This document shows positions 26,534-34,192 of a DNA stretch of 64,000 nt, one piece after another (within the stretch, counting starts at the first letter, position 1; each line of letters opens with the position of its first letter). Origin of the DNA: Pseudomonas oryzihabitans (lineage in GTDB: Bacteria > Pseudomonadota > Gammaproteobacteria > Pseudomonadales > Pseudomonadaceae); assembly GCF_024652905.1 (NCBI RefSeq), contig NZ_CP102428.1:3766001-3830000 (forward strand), given 5' to 3'. The translations under genes were made by a program, and so were the position numbers. The notes under the pieces were generated by a model that saw only the letters and a program-made list of their open reading frames with translations, was not told where the DNA came from and did not search any database.

Positions 26534-27378
26534 TGGACTGGCTGCTGCTGACCCTGGAAGTCGATTTCATGCGCCAGGCGCTGCTGATGGCCGTGCTGGT
26601 GGCGGTGCCCACGGCGCTGCTGTCCTGTTTTCTGGTGCTCAAGGGCTGGGCGCTGCTGGGCGACGCCATCGCCCACGCGGTGTTTCCCGGCCTGGTGCTG
26701 GCTTCGGCACTGGGGGCGCCCCTGGTCGTGGGCGCCTTCGTCGCGGGACTGGGTTGCGCCCTGGCCACCGGCTATCTCAAGCGCCACAGCCGGGTGAAGC
26801 AGGACACCCTCATGGGCGTGGTCTTCTCCGGCATGTTCGGCCTGGGCCTGGTGCTGCACGCCCGGCTGCCCACCGAGCTGCACCTGGACCACATCCTGCT
26901 CGGCGATCTGCTGGGAGTGACCCCGGAGGCCTTCTGGCAGATGGCGGTGATCGCCGCCCTGGTGCTGCTGGCGCTGGTCTGTCGCTGGCGCGACCTGCTG
27001 GTGCTGGCCTTCGATGCCGCCCAGGCACGGGCCCTGGGCCTGCGGGTGGAGTTGCTGCACTACGGCCTGCTCGGACTCATCGCCTTGACCGTGGTCGGCG
27101 CCCTGCAGGCAGTGGGCATGGTGCCGGTAGTGGCCTTGCTGATCGCCCCTGGTGCCACCGCCTTCCTGCTGACCCGCTCCTTTGGCTGGATGCTGCTGGT
27201 GGCCACGACGCTGGCCGTGGCGGCCGCCCTGGGCGGGGTGTTGCTGAGCCTGGTCTGGGACAGCGCGCCAGCACCGACCATGGTGCTGCTGCTGACGGTC
27301 GGTTTCCTGCTGGCCCTGGCATGGCGCCTGTGGCGGGATCGACGTCGTTCGGGCGACAAGGGCGTTCAAGCGGCCTGA
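26533..27378 (+). CDS. Manganese/iron ABC transporter, permease 2 (SitD type)
   Basis: This 281-residue ABC-3 permease is paralogous to the preceding gene, with matching motifs LKGWALLGDAIAHAVFPGLVLA and GMVPVVALLIAPGATAFLL. Two distinct permeases are characteristic of SitABCD/TroABCD-type importers. It is the last gene of the operon, overlapping the upstream stop by one base. A short dyad (GACCGG...CCGGTC, about 27391-27417) lies after it. Confidence 0.94.
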   Translation: MDWLLLTLEVDFMRQALLMAVLVAVPTALLSCFLVLKGWALLGDAIAHAVFPGLVLASALGAPLVVGAFVAGLGCALATGYLKRHSRVKQDTLMGVVFSGMFGLGLVLHARLPTELHLDHILLGDLLGVTPEAFWQMAVIAALVLLALVCRWRDLLVLAFDAAQARALGLRVELLHYGLLGLIALTVVGALQAVGMVPVVALLIAPGATAFLLTRSFGWMLLVATTLAVAAALGGVLLSLVWDSAPAPTMVLLLTVGFLLALAWRLWRDRRRSGDKGVQAA

Positions 27379-27444
27379 TGTAATCAGCTGACCGGCTCTG
27401 CCAGGCGTCGCCGGTCACGCTCGCCTCACCTCAGGAGAACCACC

Positions 27445-27879
27445 ATGAAAACCGTCGCCCAGTTGCTCGCCCTCAAGACCCAGCAGGACGTCTACACCAT
27501 CGCTCCGGACGCCTGGGTGCTCGATGCCCTGCGGCTGATGGCGGAAAAGAACGTCGGGGCCCTGCCGGTGATGCGCGACGGCGAGTTGGTGGGCATCGTC
27601 AGCGAGCGCGACTATGCGCGCAAGGTGGCGCTGGAGGGGCGTTCCTCCTATGCCACCCCGGTCAGCGAGATCATGACCGAGGCGGTCATCATCGTGCTGC
27701 CGCAGCAGACCGTGGGCGACTGCATGCAGATGATGACCGACCACCACCTGCGCCACCTGCCGGTGATGGGCAATGGCAAGCTGATCGGACTGCTGTCCAT
27801 CGGTGACCTGGTCAAGGCGACCACCGTGCAGCAGGCGGAGCTGATCCGCCACCTGGAAGGCTACATCCGCGGCGAGTGA
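27445..27879 (+). CDS. CBS domain-containing protein
   Basis: This 144-residue protein consists of two CBS motifs (about 15-65 and 75-130), with NVGALPVMRDGELVGIVSERDYARKV and HHLRHLPVMGNGKLIGLLSIGDLVKA. Such stand-alone CBS pairs bind adenosyl nucleotides and act as sensors of unknown output. It has an AGGAGA ribosome-binding site. It stands between the Mn operon and the TonB-dependent receptor. Confidence 0.94.
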   Translation: MKTVAQLLALKTQQDVYTIAPDAWVLDALRLMAEKNVGALPVMRDGELVGIVSERDYARKVALEGRSSYATPVSEIMTEAVIIVLPQQTVGDCMQMMTDHHLRHLPVMGNGKLIGLLSIGDLVKATTVQQAELIRHLEGYIRGE

Positions 27880-27885
27880 GGGCAG

Positions 27886-27904
27886 CTGTCCCAACCTGTC
27901 CCAA
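27886..27904 (+). promoter_or_regulatory. Direct repeat CTGTCCCAA-N1-CTGTCCCAA, candidate response-regulator site
   Basis: Two identical 9-bp units start 10 bp apart, upstream of the TonB-dependent receptor gene. Head-to-tail repeats with 10-11-bp spacing are the normal target of OmpR-family response regulators. One of these (31551-32279) is encoded just beyond the receptor. Confidence 0.5.
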
Positions 27905-27908
27905 TTTG

Positions 27909-27927
27909 CGTAACATCAATCATTACC
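27909..27927. promoter_or_regulatory. Possible weak Fur box upstream of the receptor
   Basis: CGTAACATCAATCATTACC matches the Fur consensus at about 12 of 19 positions, with a good right half (AATCATTA). It is where a Fur box for a siderophore receptor would be expected, but the left half is poor. Confidence 0.35.
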
Positions 27928-27961
27928 ATCCGTGCCCTTTCCCGTCTGGAGGGTACGCTGC

Positions 27962-29905
27962 ATGGCAAGGTTGCAACGCTTCATCCCTACGCCCCTGGCG
28001 CTCGGCCTGGCTGTGGCCAGTCTGGCGATCCAGGCCGAAGAGATCACCGATCTCGACACCACGGTGGTCACCGCCTCCGGCTTCGAACAGCGGCTGGAGG
28101 ACGCCCCGGCTTCGGTCACGGTGATCGACGCCGAGACCCTGCGCAAGCGCCCGATCCGCGACCTGGGCGATGCCCTGCGCGACGTCGAGGGAGTGGTGGT
28201 CAACGGCGCGGCCAACGAGACCGACATCTCCATCCGCGGCATGCCGGGGGACTACACCCTGATCCTGGTCGACGGCAAGCGGCAAAGCGCGCGGGAGTCA
28301 CGGGTCAACGGCAATCGCGGCTACGAGCAGAGCTTCATCCCGCCAGCCGCGGCCATCGAGCGCATCGAGGTGGTGCGGGGGCCCATGTCCTCGCTGTACG
28401 GCTCCGATGCCATCGGTGGGGTGATCAACATCATCACCAAGAAGAACACCGCCACCTGGCATGGCTCCCTGACCACCGACTACATCGCCCAGCAGCACAG
28501 CGACCAGGGCAATTCGCGCCAGGGCCAGTTCTTTCTCAGCGGGCCGCTGCACAGCGAATTGCTCGGCCTGCAGCTGTGGGGCCGCTACCTGGATCGCCAG
28601 GCCGACGACGACATCGAGCGGACCCAGGGCTTCAGCAAGGCGCGCCATCGCGACCTGACCGGGCGCCTGGCCTTCACCCCGAACGAGAATCATGAATTTC
28701 TGCTGGAGGCCGGGCAGACACGCCTGCGCAACGGCGACGGCCTGAGCGACAACTGGGCGACCCGCCAACAGGACAACGACCGTGATCACTGGTCGCTGAG
28801 TCACACTGGCCACTGGGCCGGCGGGCTGCGCTCGGACGTGTCGCTGCTGCACGAGGAGACCTCCCGCGAAGGCCTGGCCACGCCGGCGCAGACCGATGTC
28901 TATGGGCGCAAGCCGCAGGTCGAGAACACCGTATTCGACGCCAAGCTGGTGACGCCACTGGACGACCACCTGCTCACCACCGGTCTGCAATACAACCGCG
29001 GGGAGGTGCAGGACTGGAACCAGGGGCTGAACGATCGCCGTCAGTACTCCTTCGCGGTGACCCAGCAGGCCTTGTTCGCCGAGGACGAGTGGGCCATCAC
29101 CGACAGCTTCGCCCTCACCGGCGGGCTGCGCCTGGATCACCACGAGCTGTACGGCAATCATTGGAGTCCGCGGCTCTATGGGGTCTGGCATGCGACCCCT
29201 GAGTGGACCTTCAAGGGCGGCGTCTCGCGCGGCTTCAAGGCACCGGAAATCCGCGCCGTGGCGCCGGGTTATGCCTATCTGCGGCGCAACCGCTTCGTCA
29301 TGCTCGGCAATCCGGATCTCAAGCCGGAAACCAGCACCAACTACGAGGTGGCGGCGCTCTGGTCCAACCGGCGCAATCTGGAGGCGGCGGCGACGCTGTT
29401 CTACAACGACTTCCAGGACAAGCTGTCCACGGTCACCACCACCGAGCGCTGGAATGGCTATATCCGCATGGACCGCATCAACGTCGACGAGGCGGTGATC
29501 CGCGGTGTGGAGCTCAGCGGTGGCTGGGACATCACCGAGGCCCTGCGTCTGGGCGGCAACTTCACCTATCTCGACTCGGAGCAGCGCAGCGGCCCCAACC
29601 AGGGTGCGCCCCTGGCCCTGACCCCGGAGCGCAAGGCCAACGTCCGCCTGGACTGGACCCTGTCGGACCGTCTCAACCTGTGGACGGCGCTGGACTACTA
29701 CGGTGAAGAGTACGACGCCACCCTGACCGGCGAGGCCGCCCCGGCATACACCACCTGGGACGTGGGCGGTGGCTTCGTGGCGACGCGCAACCTGAGCTTC
29801 AATGCCGCCATCCGTAATCTGAACGACCGCCGCCTGGACGACGAGACCTATGGCACGGTGAACTACGGCCGGCATCTCTGGGTGAGTGCGACCTTGAGTT
29901 TCTAG
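27962..29905 (+). CDS. TonB-dependent outer-membrane receptor (CirA/PfeA/PirA class)
   Basis: This 647-residue outer-membrane protein has a signal peptide (about 1-24, ending QAEE) and a TonB box-like stretch (DTTVVTAS). The N-terminal plug (about 35-155) contains ISIRGMPGDYTLILVDGKR and ERIEVVRGPMSSLYGSDAIGGVINIITK. A 22-strand barrel ends in the obligatory C-terminal Phe (SATLSF). The plug motifs are typical of catecholate-siderophore receptors. The ATG at 27962 is preceded by GGAGGG; a GTG 10 codons earlier is less likely. The neighbouring two-component genes suggest PirRS/PfeRS-style induction by the ligand. Confidence 0.93.
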   Translation: MARLQRFIPTPLALGLAVASLAIQAEEITDLDTTVVTASGFEQRLEDAPASVTVIDAETLRKRPIRDLGDALRDVEGVVVNGAANETDISIRGMPGDYTLILVDGKRQSARESRVNGNRGYEQSFIPPAAAIERIEVVRGPMSSLYGSDAIGGVINIITKKNTATWHGSLTTDYIAQQHSDQGNSRQGQFFLSGPLHSELLGLQLWGRYLDRQADDDIERTQGFSKARHRDLTGRLAFTPNENHEFLLEAGQTRLRNGDGLSDNWATRQQDNDRDHWSLSHTGHWAGGLRSDVSLLHEETSREGLATPAQTDVYGRKPQVENTVFDAKLVTPLDDHLLTTGLQYNRGEVQDWNQGLNDRRQYSFAVTQQALFAEDEWAITDSFALTGGLRLDHHELYGNHWSPRLYGVWHATPEWTFKGGVSRGFKAPEIRAVAPGYAYLRRNRFVMLGNPDLKPETSTNYEVAALWSNRRNLEAAATLFYNDFQDKLSTVTTTERWNGYIRMDRINVDEAVIRGVELSGGWDITEALRLGGNFTYLDSEQRSGPNQGAPLALTPERKANVRLDWTLSDRLNLWTALDYYGEEYDATLTGEAAPAYTTWDVGGGFVATRNLSFNAAIRNLNDRRLDDETYGTVNYGRHLWVSATLSF

Positions 29906-29916
29906 GGGAGCCAGAT

Positions 29917-29930
29917 GCTCCACGTGGAAC
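29917..29930. other. parS-like site (one mismatch)
   Basis: GCTCCACGTGGAAC differs from the palindrome GTTCCACGTGGAAC at one base. It lies 12 bp after the receptor gene stop, in non-coding DNA. Confidence 0.5.
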
Positions 29931-30020
29931 CTCTACGTTGTGAGCGCAAGATCGCTGCTGGCACCGTAGCGTGGAAAACGGCGGAGCTTTTTCCACTAGG
30001 AAATCCGTTGTGAGGCGCGC

Positions 30021-30054
30021 CTCACCCCAACCCTCTCCCAGAGGGAGAGGGGGC
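30021..30054. repeat. REP-type palindrome (CTCACCCC...CCCTCTCCC family), copy 1
   Basis: CTCACCCC is followed by CCCTCTCCC-AGA-GGGAGAGGG, a 9-bp stem. The same unit recurs at 50127-50160 and, inverted, at 50338-50370. It is typical of dispersed extragenic palindromes in Pseudomonas. It lies in the 293-bp gap after the receptor gene, which holds no gene. Confidence 0.75.
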
Positions 30055-30160
30055 TAGCCGAGCAGGCGTTCGTGTCCAGCCCCAGCGAAATCCTGATCGA
30101 TCAGGGTGTCGCTACTTTGGGAATGATTGTTCTGGCGCGACAAGGCCTTTTGTTTGGCCT

Positions 30161-30184
30161 ATCGCGGCCATGGGCCGCTCCTAC
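30161..30184. repeat. REP-type element (GGCCATGGGCCGCTCCTAC family), single copy
   Basis: This 24-bp unit is identical to each arm of the large inverted repeat at 47796-47859. It lies between the receptor gene and the histidine kinase gene, which are convergent. Confidence 0.75.
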
Positions 30185-30198
30185 GGGATATCCGGCTG

Positions 30199-31554
30199 CT
30201 AGGGGGTCGACGGCAGCAGGATCCGCGCGCAGAGGCCGCCTTGCGGGCGATTGTGCAGCTGCAGCTCCCCGCCATGGGCGAGGATGCAGGCGCGGGCGAT
30301 GGCCAGGCCCAGACCCAGGCCGCGGGCGGAGTCCTGCCCCGGGGGTCGGTAGAAGGGCTCGAAGACCTGCTCCAACTGATCCTCCGGCAAGCCGGGGCCG
30401 TCGTCGAGGATGTCCAGCCGGAGCAGCTGTGGCTCGGGCTGCGACAGCTCCAGGGCGGCGCTGCCACCGTGCTGCAGGGCGTTGTCGAGCAGATTGCCCA
30501 GGGCGCGCTTGAGCGCCAGCGGACGACCACGGAGCGGTGCCGCGGCGGCGCCCGCCCAGGTCACCTGCTGACCCAGCGCCCGGTAACGCCCGTGCAGGTC
30601 CTGCAGCAGGACGCTCAGGTCGACCTCCTGATGGGCTTCGGTCTGGCGTTCGCCACGGATGAAGTCGAGGGTTTCCTGCACCATGGCGTCCAGTTCGGCC
30701 AGGCTTTCCTCCATGTCGTCGCGTTCGGCCGAGGGCTCCAGCAGGGCCAGCTGCACCCGCAGTGCGGCCAGCGGGGTATTGAAGTCGTGGCTGATGGCGG
30801 CCAGCATGCGCACCCGATCGTCCAGGTGGCGCAGCAGCCGCTCCTGCATCAGCTCGAAGGCCGCGGCCAGCTCCCTGGCCTCACGCGGGCCCTGGCGGAC
30901 CTCCAATCGACTGCGCTCGCCCCGGCTGAGTCCCTCGGCGGCGCGGGTGAGCCGTTGCAGCGGCCGTACCAGCTGGCCGATCAACAGCCAGGCCAGCAGC
31001 AGCACCGGCAGGGCGCCCAGCAGCAGCGACCAACCCAGGGCGGTCAGCCAGCCGTCGCTGCGCGCCGGATACTGCACGGCATTGAGCCAGCGACCGTCCG
31101 GCAGGCGCACGCTGCTGCGCAAGCGCAGGGGGGCCCAGCCGGCCGGGGTCAGCGGTGAGGCGCGGGCGGCGTCGCCCGCCAGGCCTTCCAACTGCATCAC
31201 CAGGCCGTCTTCGGTCTGCCCCAGGCGTCGCGCCAGATCCCGGGTCAGGCGACGTTCCTCGGCGAGCATGGCGAAGGGCGTCACCTCCGGCGTCGCGGCC
31301 ACCCAGACCTGCGCCGGTGCCTCGGCCAGCACCCGCAGCAGGGCCTGCGCCTGCGCCGCCGGCAGGCGTTCGACCGCGGTACGGGCCACCGCCAGGCGCT
31401 CCAAGGCCTGACCATAGGACAGCGGATGGACCAGCGCGCCGGTCTGGTGCAGGACCAGCGCCGCGGCCGCGTGCGCCAGCAGCAAGGCGGCGCAGAACAG
31501 CAGACAGAGGCGCGGCGTGATGCCCTGCAGCCAGTGCCGCCAGGGAGCGATCAT
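30199..31554 (-). CDS. Sensor histidine kinase of a two-component system (PirS/PfeS-like by context)
   Basis: This 451-residue inner-membrane kinase has TM1 (about 13-35), a periplasmic sensor loop and TM2 (about 180-205). A HAMP domain follows (LVRPLQRLTRAAEGLSRGE). The phosphoacceptor helix reads AISHDFNTPLAALR, with DFNTP where most kinases have ELRTP. The ATPase domain shows NLLDNALQHGG, DDGPGLP and GLGLGLAIA. The ATG at 31554 overlaps the response-regulator stop (ATGA), so it is preferred over a start 9 codons upstream. Its position beside the receptor suggests siderophore sensing. Confidence 0.9.
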   Translation of the reverse strand: MIAPWRHWLQGITPRLCLLFCAALLLAHAAAALVLHQTGALVHPLSYGQALERLAVARTAVERLPAAQAQALLRVLAEAPAQVWVAATPEVTPFAMLAEERRLTRDLARRLGQTEDGLVMQLEGLAGDAARASPLTPAGWAPLRLRSSVRLPDGRWLNAVQYPARSDGWLTALGWSLLLGALPVLLLAWLLIGQLVRPLQRLTRAAEGLSRGERSRLEVRQGPREARELAAAFELMQERLLRHLDDRVRMLAAISHDFNTPLAALRVQLALLEPSAERDDMEESLAELDAMVQETLDFIRGERQTEAHQEVDLSVLLQDLHGRYRALGQQVTWAGAAAAPLRGRPLALKRALGNLLDNALQHGGSAALELSQPEPQLLRLDILDDGPGLPEDQLEQVFEPFYRPPGQDSARGLGLGLAIARACILAHGGELQLHNRPQGGLCARILLPSTP

Positions 31555-32279
31555 GGCCCGTCCAGTGCCTCTACCGGGCAATCCAGCAGATAGCCGCGGC
31601 CCCAGACGGTGCGCAGCGGCGACTCGCCGGCCGGATCGGTCAGGCGCAGGCGCAGCCGACTGACCTGGCGATCCAGGCTGCGGTCTTCCAACTCACGATC
31701 GGGCGGTCGCACCCGGTCCAGCAAGAGATCGCGATGCAGCACGGTCTGGGGCTGGCACAGGAACGCCAGCAGCAGGCGGGCCTCCGCCTGGCCCAGGCGG
31801 CGGGTGCTGCCATCGGGATACTGCAGGCGCTGGCTGACGGCGGCGTAGTGCCAACCCGCGAAACGATAGATTGCCGCTGGGATGGACTCGCGCTGATGCG
31901 GCGGCGCGGTCGTTTGGGAGCGACGATGCAGGGTGCGAATTCGCGCCACCAGTTCACGCGGTTCGAACGGCTTGGTCAGGTAGTCGTCGGCGCCCTGTTC
32001 CAGGCCCAGCACCCGATCGTCCAGTTCGCCCCGGGCGGTGAGCAGGATCACCGGCGTCGTGTCGCGCTGGCGCAGCTCACGGCAGAGACTGAAGCCGTCG
32101 CCATCCGGCAGCATCACGTCGAGGACGATGACATCGAAGCGCTGCTGCGCGAGCAGCGCCTTCATTCGCGTGGCATCGGCCGCGGTGGTGGCTTCGAACC
32201 CCTGGCGACGCAGGTAGATCGCTAGGGGTTCGCGCAGCTTGCGGTGGTCGTCGACGAGCAGGACGTGGATGGCGGTCAC
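31551..32279 (-). CDS. OmpR/PhoB family response regulator
   Basis: This protein of about 242 residues has an N-terminal receiver domain: acidic pair VDDH, phosphoacceptor Asp in VLDVMLPDGDG, and switch Lys in YLTKPFEPRELVAR. A C-terminal winged helix (about 140-240) ends RTVWGRGYLLDCP. The start is uncertain: GTG at 32279 gives the usual lead of a few residues before VDD, while a TTG at 32303 would add eight codons; neither has a good ribosome-binding site. It is coupled to the kinase gene by a 4-bp overlap. Confidence 0.9.
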   Translation of the reverse strand: MTAIHVLLVDDHRKLREPLAIYLRRQGFEATTAADATRMKALLAQQRFDVIVLDVMLPDGDGFSLCRELRQRDTTPVILLTARGELDDRVLGLEQGADDYLTKPFEPRELVARIRTLHRRSQTTAPPHQRESIPAAIYRFAGWHYAAVSQRLQYPDGSTRRLGQAEARLLLAFLCQPQTVLHRDLLLDRVRPPDRELEDRSLDRQVSRLRLRLTDPAGESPLRTVWGRGYLLDCPVEALDGP

Positions 32280-32346
32280 GGCAAAGGAGACTGGTGGTAG
32301 CAACCTCTCTAGGATAGCGCTTTGCCCGCCTCCTTGGTATTGCTTC

Positions 32347-33012
32347 TCATTTGCTGGACGTGACCGCCAGGGCGCTCAGCTGGCGCCCTGCCGCATCGAA
32401 GTTCTCCGCCGCCAGCCAACGTCTGAAGCCTGCGTCCACCGTGGGCCATTCGTGATCCAGCAGGCTGAACCAGGCGGTGTCGCGGTTGCGACCCTTGACC
32501 ACCCGGTGCTGGCGGAACAGACCTTCAGGGCGCATGCCCAGTCGCTCGGCGGCGCGCTTGGAACGGGCATTGGCGTTGTCGCATTTCCACTCCAGGCGCC
32601 GATAGCCCAGGGAGAAGGCCTCCTGCATCAGCAGATAGAAGGCTTCGGTGGCCAGGGGCGTGCGCTGCAAGCGCCCGCCAAAGGCCACATGGCCGATCTC
32701 GATGCTGCCGTGTTCAGGGACGATGCTCATCAGGCTGAGCTGCCCCAGGGCACGGCCGTCGCGGGGATCCACCACGGCGTAGAACAGCGGATCGCGACCT
32801 TCGGCCAGGCCCGCCAGCCAGCCGTCGAAGGCCGCCTGCTGGGTGAAGGGGCCATAGGGCAGAAAGTCCCACAGGGCCGGGTCCTGGTGGTGCAGGGCCT
32901 GCCAGAGATCGGCGCCGTGGCGCTGCGGATCGAGGGTTTCCAGGCGTACATGATGGCCTTGCAGCAGGCGCGGCTGAGGCAGGCGGGCCGGGGTCCAGTC
33001 GAGGGTGGTCAT
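32347..33012 (-). CDS. GNAT family N-acetyltransferase (RimJ/RimL type)
   Basis: This 221-residue acetyltransferase begins MTTLDWTPARLPQPRLLQGHHVRLETLD. It has the RimL-like core, including IEIGHVAFGGRLQRTPLATEAFYLLMQEAF (acetyl-CoA loop) and RRLEWKCDNANARSKRAAERLGMRPEGLFRQH. The acceptor (protein N-terminus or small molecule) is unknown. Its ATG overlaps the stop of the upstream GNAT gene (ATGA), forming a two-gene unit. Confidence 0.93.
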   Translation of the reverse strand: MTTLDWTPARLPQPRLLQGHHVRLETLDPQRHGADLWQALHHQDPALWDFLPYGPFTQQAAFDGWLAGLAEGRDPLFYAVVDPRDGRALGQLSLMSIVPEHGSIEIGHVAFGGRLQRTPLATEAFYLLMQEAFSLGYRRLEWKCDNANARSKRAAERLGMRPEGLFRQHRVVKGRNRDTAWFSLLDHEWPTVDAGFRRWLAAENFDAAGRQLSALAVTSSK

Positions 33013-33458
33013 GCTCTGTCTCCCAGCAGGTGGCGGTACTGGATGAAACCCGAGCGAGTGGCGATGCGGTCGTAGAGCTGGCGTCCCGCCTGGTTGGTTT
33101 CCTGGGTCAGCCAGTGCACCCGGTCGCAGCCGTCTGCTCTGGCGCGCGCATAGACGTGCTCGATCAGGGCGCGGCCCAGGCCGCCACCGCGATGGCCTTC
33201 GGCGACATAGAGATCCTGCAGGTAGCAGTAGTCGGTCTCGGTCCAGCAGGACGGGTGATAGATGAAGTGCACCAGGCCCAGGGGCCGCTCGCCGTCCCAG
33301 GCCAGGGCGCCATGCAGGGGCTGAGCGGGATCGAGCAGGCGCTGCCAGGTGCGGGCGTAGGTGGTTTCCGGCAGCTTGGTTTCGTAGAAGGCCAGGTAGG
33401 CCTGCCAGAGGTCGTGCCAGACGGCGCGATCGGTTTCGGTCAGGGGGCGGATGGTCAT
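33009..33458 (-). CDS. GNAT family N-acetyltransferase
   Basis: This 149-residue single-domain GNAT protein has the acetyl-CoA-binding segment LYVAEGHRGGGLGRALIEHVYARAR (Q/RxxGxG/A pattern) and WLTQETNQAGRQLYDRIATRSGFIQY. The ATG at 33458 has a GGAG site at proper distance; an in-frame TTG 12 bp upstream is rejected. It lies 13 bp downstream of the PaiB-like gene on the same strand, so the three genes may form one transcript. Confidence 0.92.
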   Translation of the reverse strand: MTIRPLTETDRAVWHDLWQAYLAFYETKLPETTYARTWQRLLDPAQPLHGALAWDGERPLGLVHFIYHPSCWTETDYCYLQDLYVAEGHRGGGLGRALIEHVYARARADGCDRVHWLTQETNQAGRQLYDRIATRSGFIQYRHLLGDRA

Positions 33459-33471
33459 GGGTGACTCCAAG

Positions 33472-34104
33472 TCAGACGGGAGAGGGGATCAGGGCGGCCA
33501 GGGCCTGGTCGCTGGGTACAGGGCTGGCGGCCAGCCCCTGGCGGACGCCTTCGCGATCGGCGGCGGTGCGATTCTGGCTGAGCTTGGCGATGCCCTGGAG
33601 GCTGTCCAGCGGTAGGCGCAGACCACGGATGGCGCGCAGCATGCCCCGCACGAAGTCCGCTGGCGCATCCGCGACCTGCCAGGGCCGGGCGCGCCCGGCT
33701 TCGTGCCGGTCGGTGAGGCGCTCCAGCAGCGGTAGCAGGCGCTCGGGATCGTCGAACACCTCGACGCGGCCGCGGGCGTGCACCGCCTGGTAGTTCCAGG
33801 TCGGCACCACCCGGCCATGTTCGGCCTTGCCGGGATAGAAGGCCGGGCTGACATAGGCCTGGGGTCCCTGGAACACCGCCAGCACCTGTCCCGCCTCGAC
33901 CAGCGCCGGGGCCTGGGGATTGCTGCGCGCCAGATGGCCGTAGAGGGTGCCATAGGGGCCCTCGTCGGGCTCAAGCCAGAGCGGCAGATGGCTCACCAGG
34001 GGACCGGATGAGGTCTGACTGATCAGCAGCGCCAGGGCATGATCGCGCAGATGCTGGTGCAGCCTGGGCAAGTCTTCGAGACAGAAGGCGGGGTTGGGGT
34101 ACAT
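33472..34104 (-). CDS. FMN-binding negative transcriptional regulator / PaiB family protein
   Basis: This 210-residue protein has the PaiB-type flavin-reductase-like fold. It contains MYPNPAFCLEDLPRLHQHLRDHALALL, SHLPLWLEPDEGPYGTLYGHLARSNPQ and FYPGKAEHGRVVPTWNYQAVHARG, which are family hallmarks. Its biochemical role is poorly defined; it binds FMN or heme in characterised relatives. It is divergent from a MocR-type regulator gene with an 88-bp shared region containing a 21-bp dyad, so it is probably under that regulator. Confidence 0.92.
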   Translation of the reverse strand: MYPNPAFCLEDLPRLHQHLRDHALALLISQTSSGPLVSHLPLWLEPDEGPYGTLYGHLARSNPQAPALVEAGQVLAVFQGPQAYVSPAFYPGKAEHGRVVPTWNYQAVHARGRVEVFDDPERLLPLLERLTDRHEAGRARPWQVADAPADFVRGMLRAIRGLRLPLDSLQGIAKLSQNRTAADREGVRQGLAASPVPSDQALAALIPSPV

Positions 34105-34144
34105 GGCAAGGCTCCAGCAACGTCTCGCCATGCTAAGGTCGGCT

Positions 34145-34165
34145 TTGGCTCCCTGTAAGAGCCAA
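34145..34165. promoter_or_regulatory. Dyad TTGGCTC-N7-GAGCCAA, candidate MocR operator
   Basis: This perfect 7-bp inverted repeat lies midway between the divergent PaiB-like and MocR genes. It is the only strong symmetry in the gap. Confidence 0.6.
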
Positions 34166-34192
34166 TTCCTGCAACTTTCAGGGTGCCAATCC

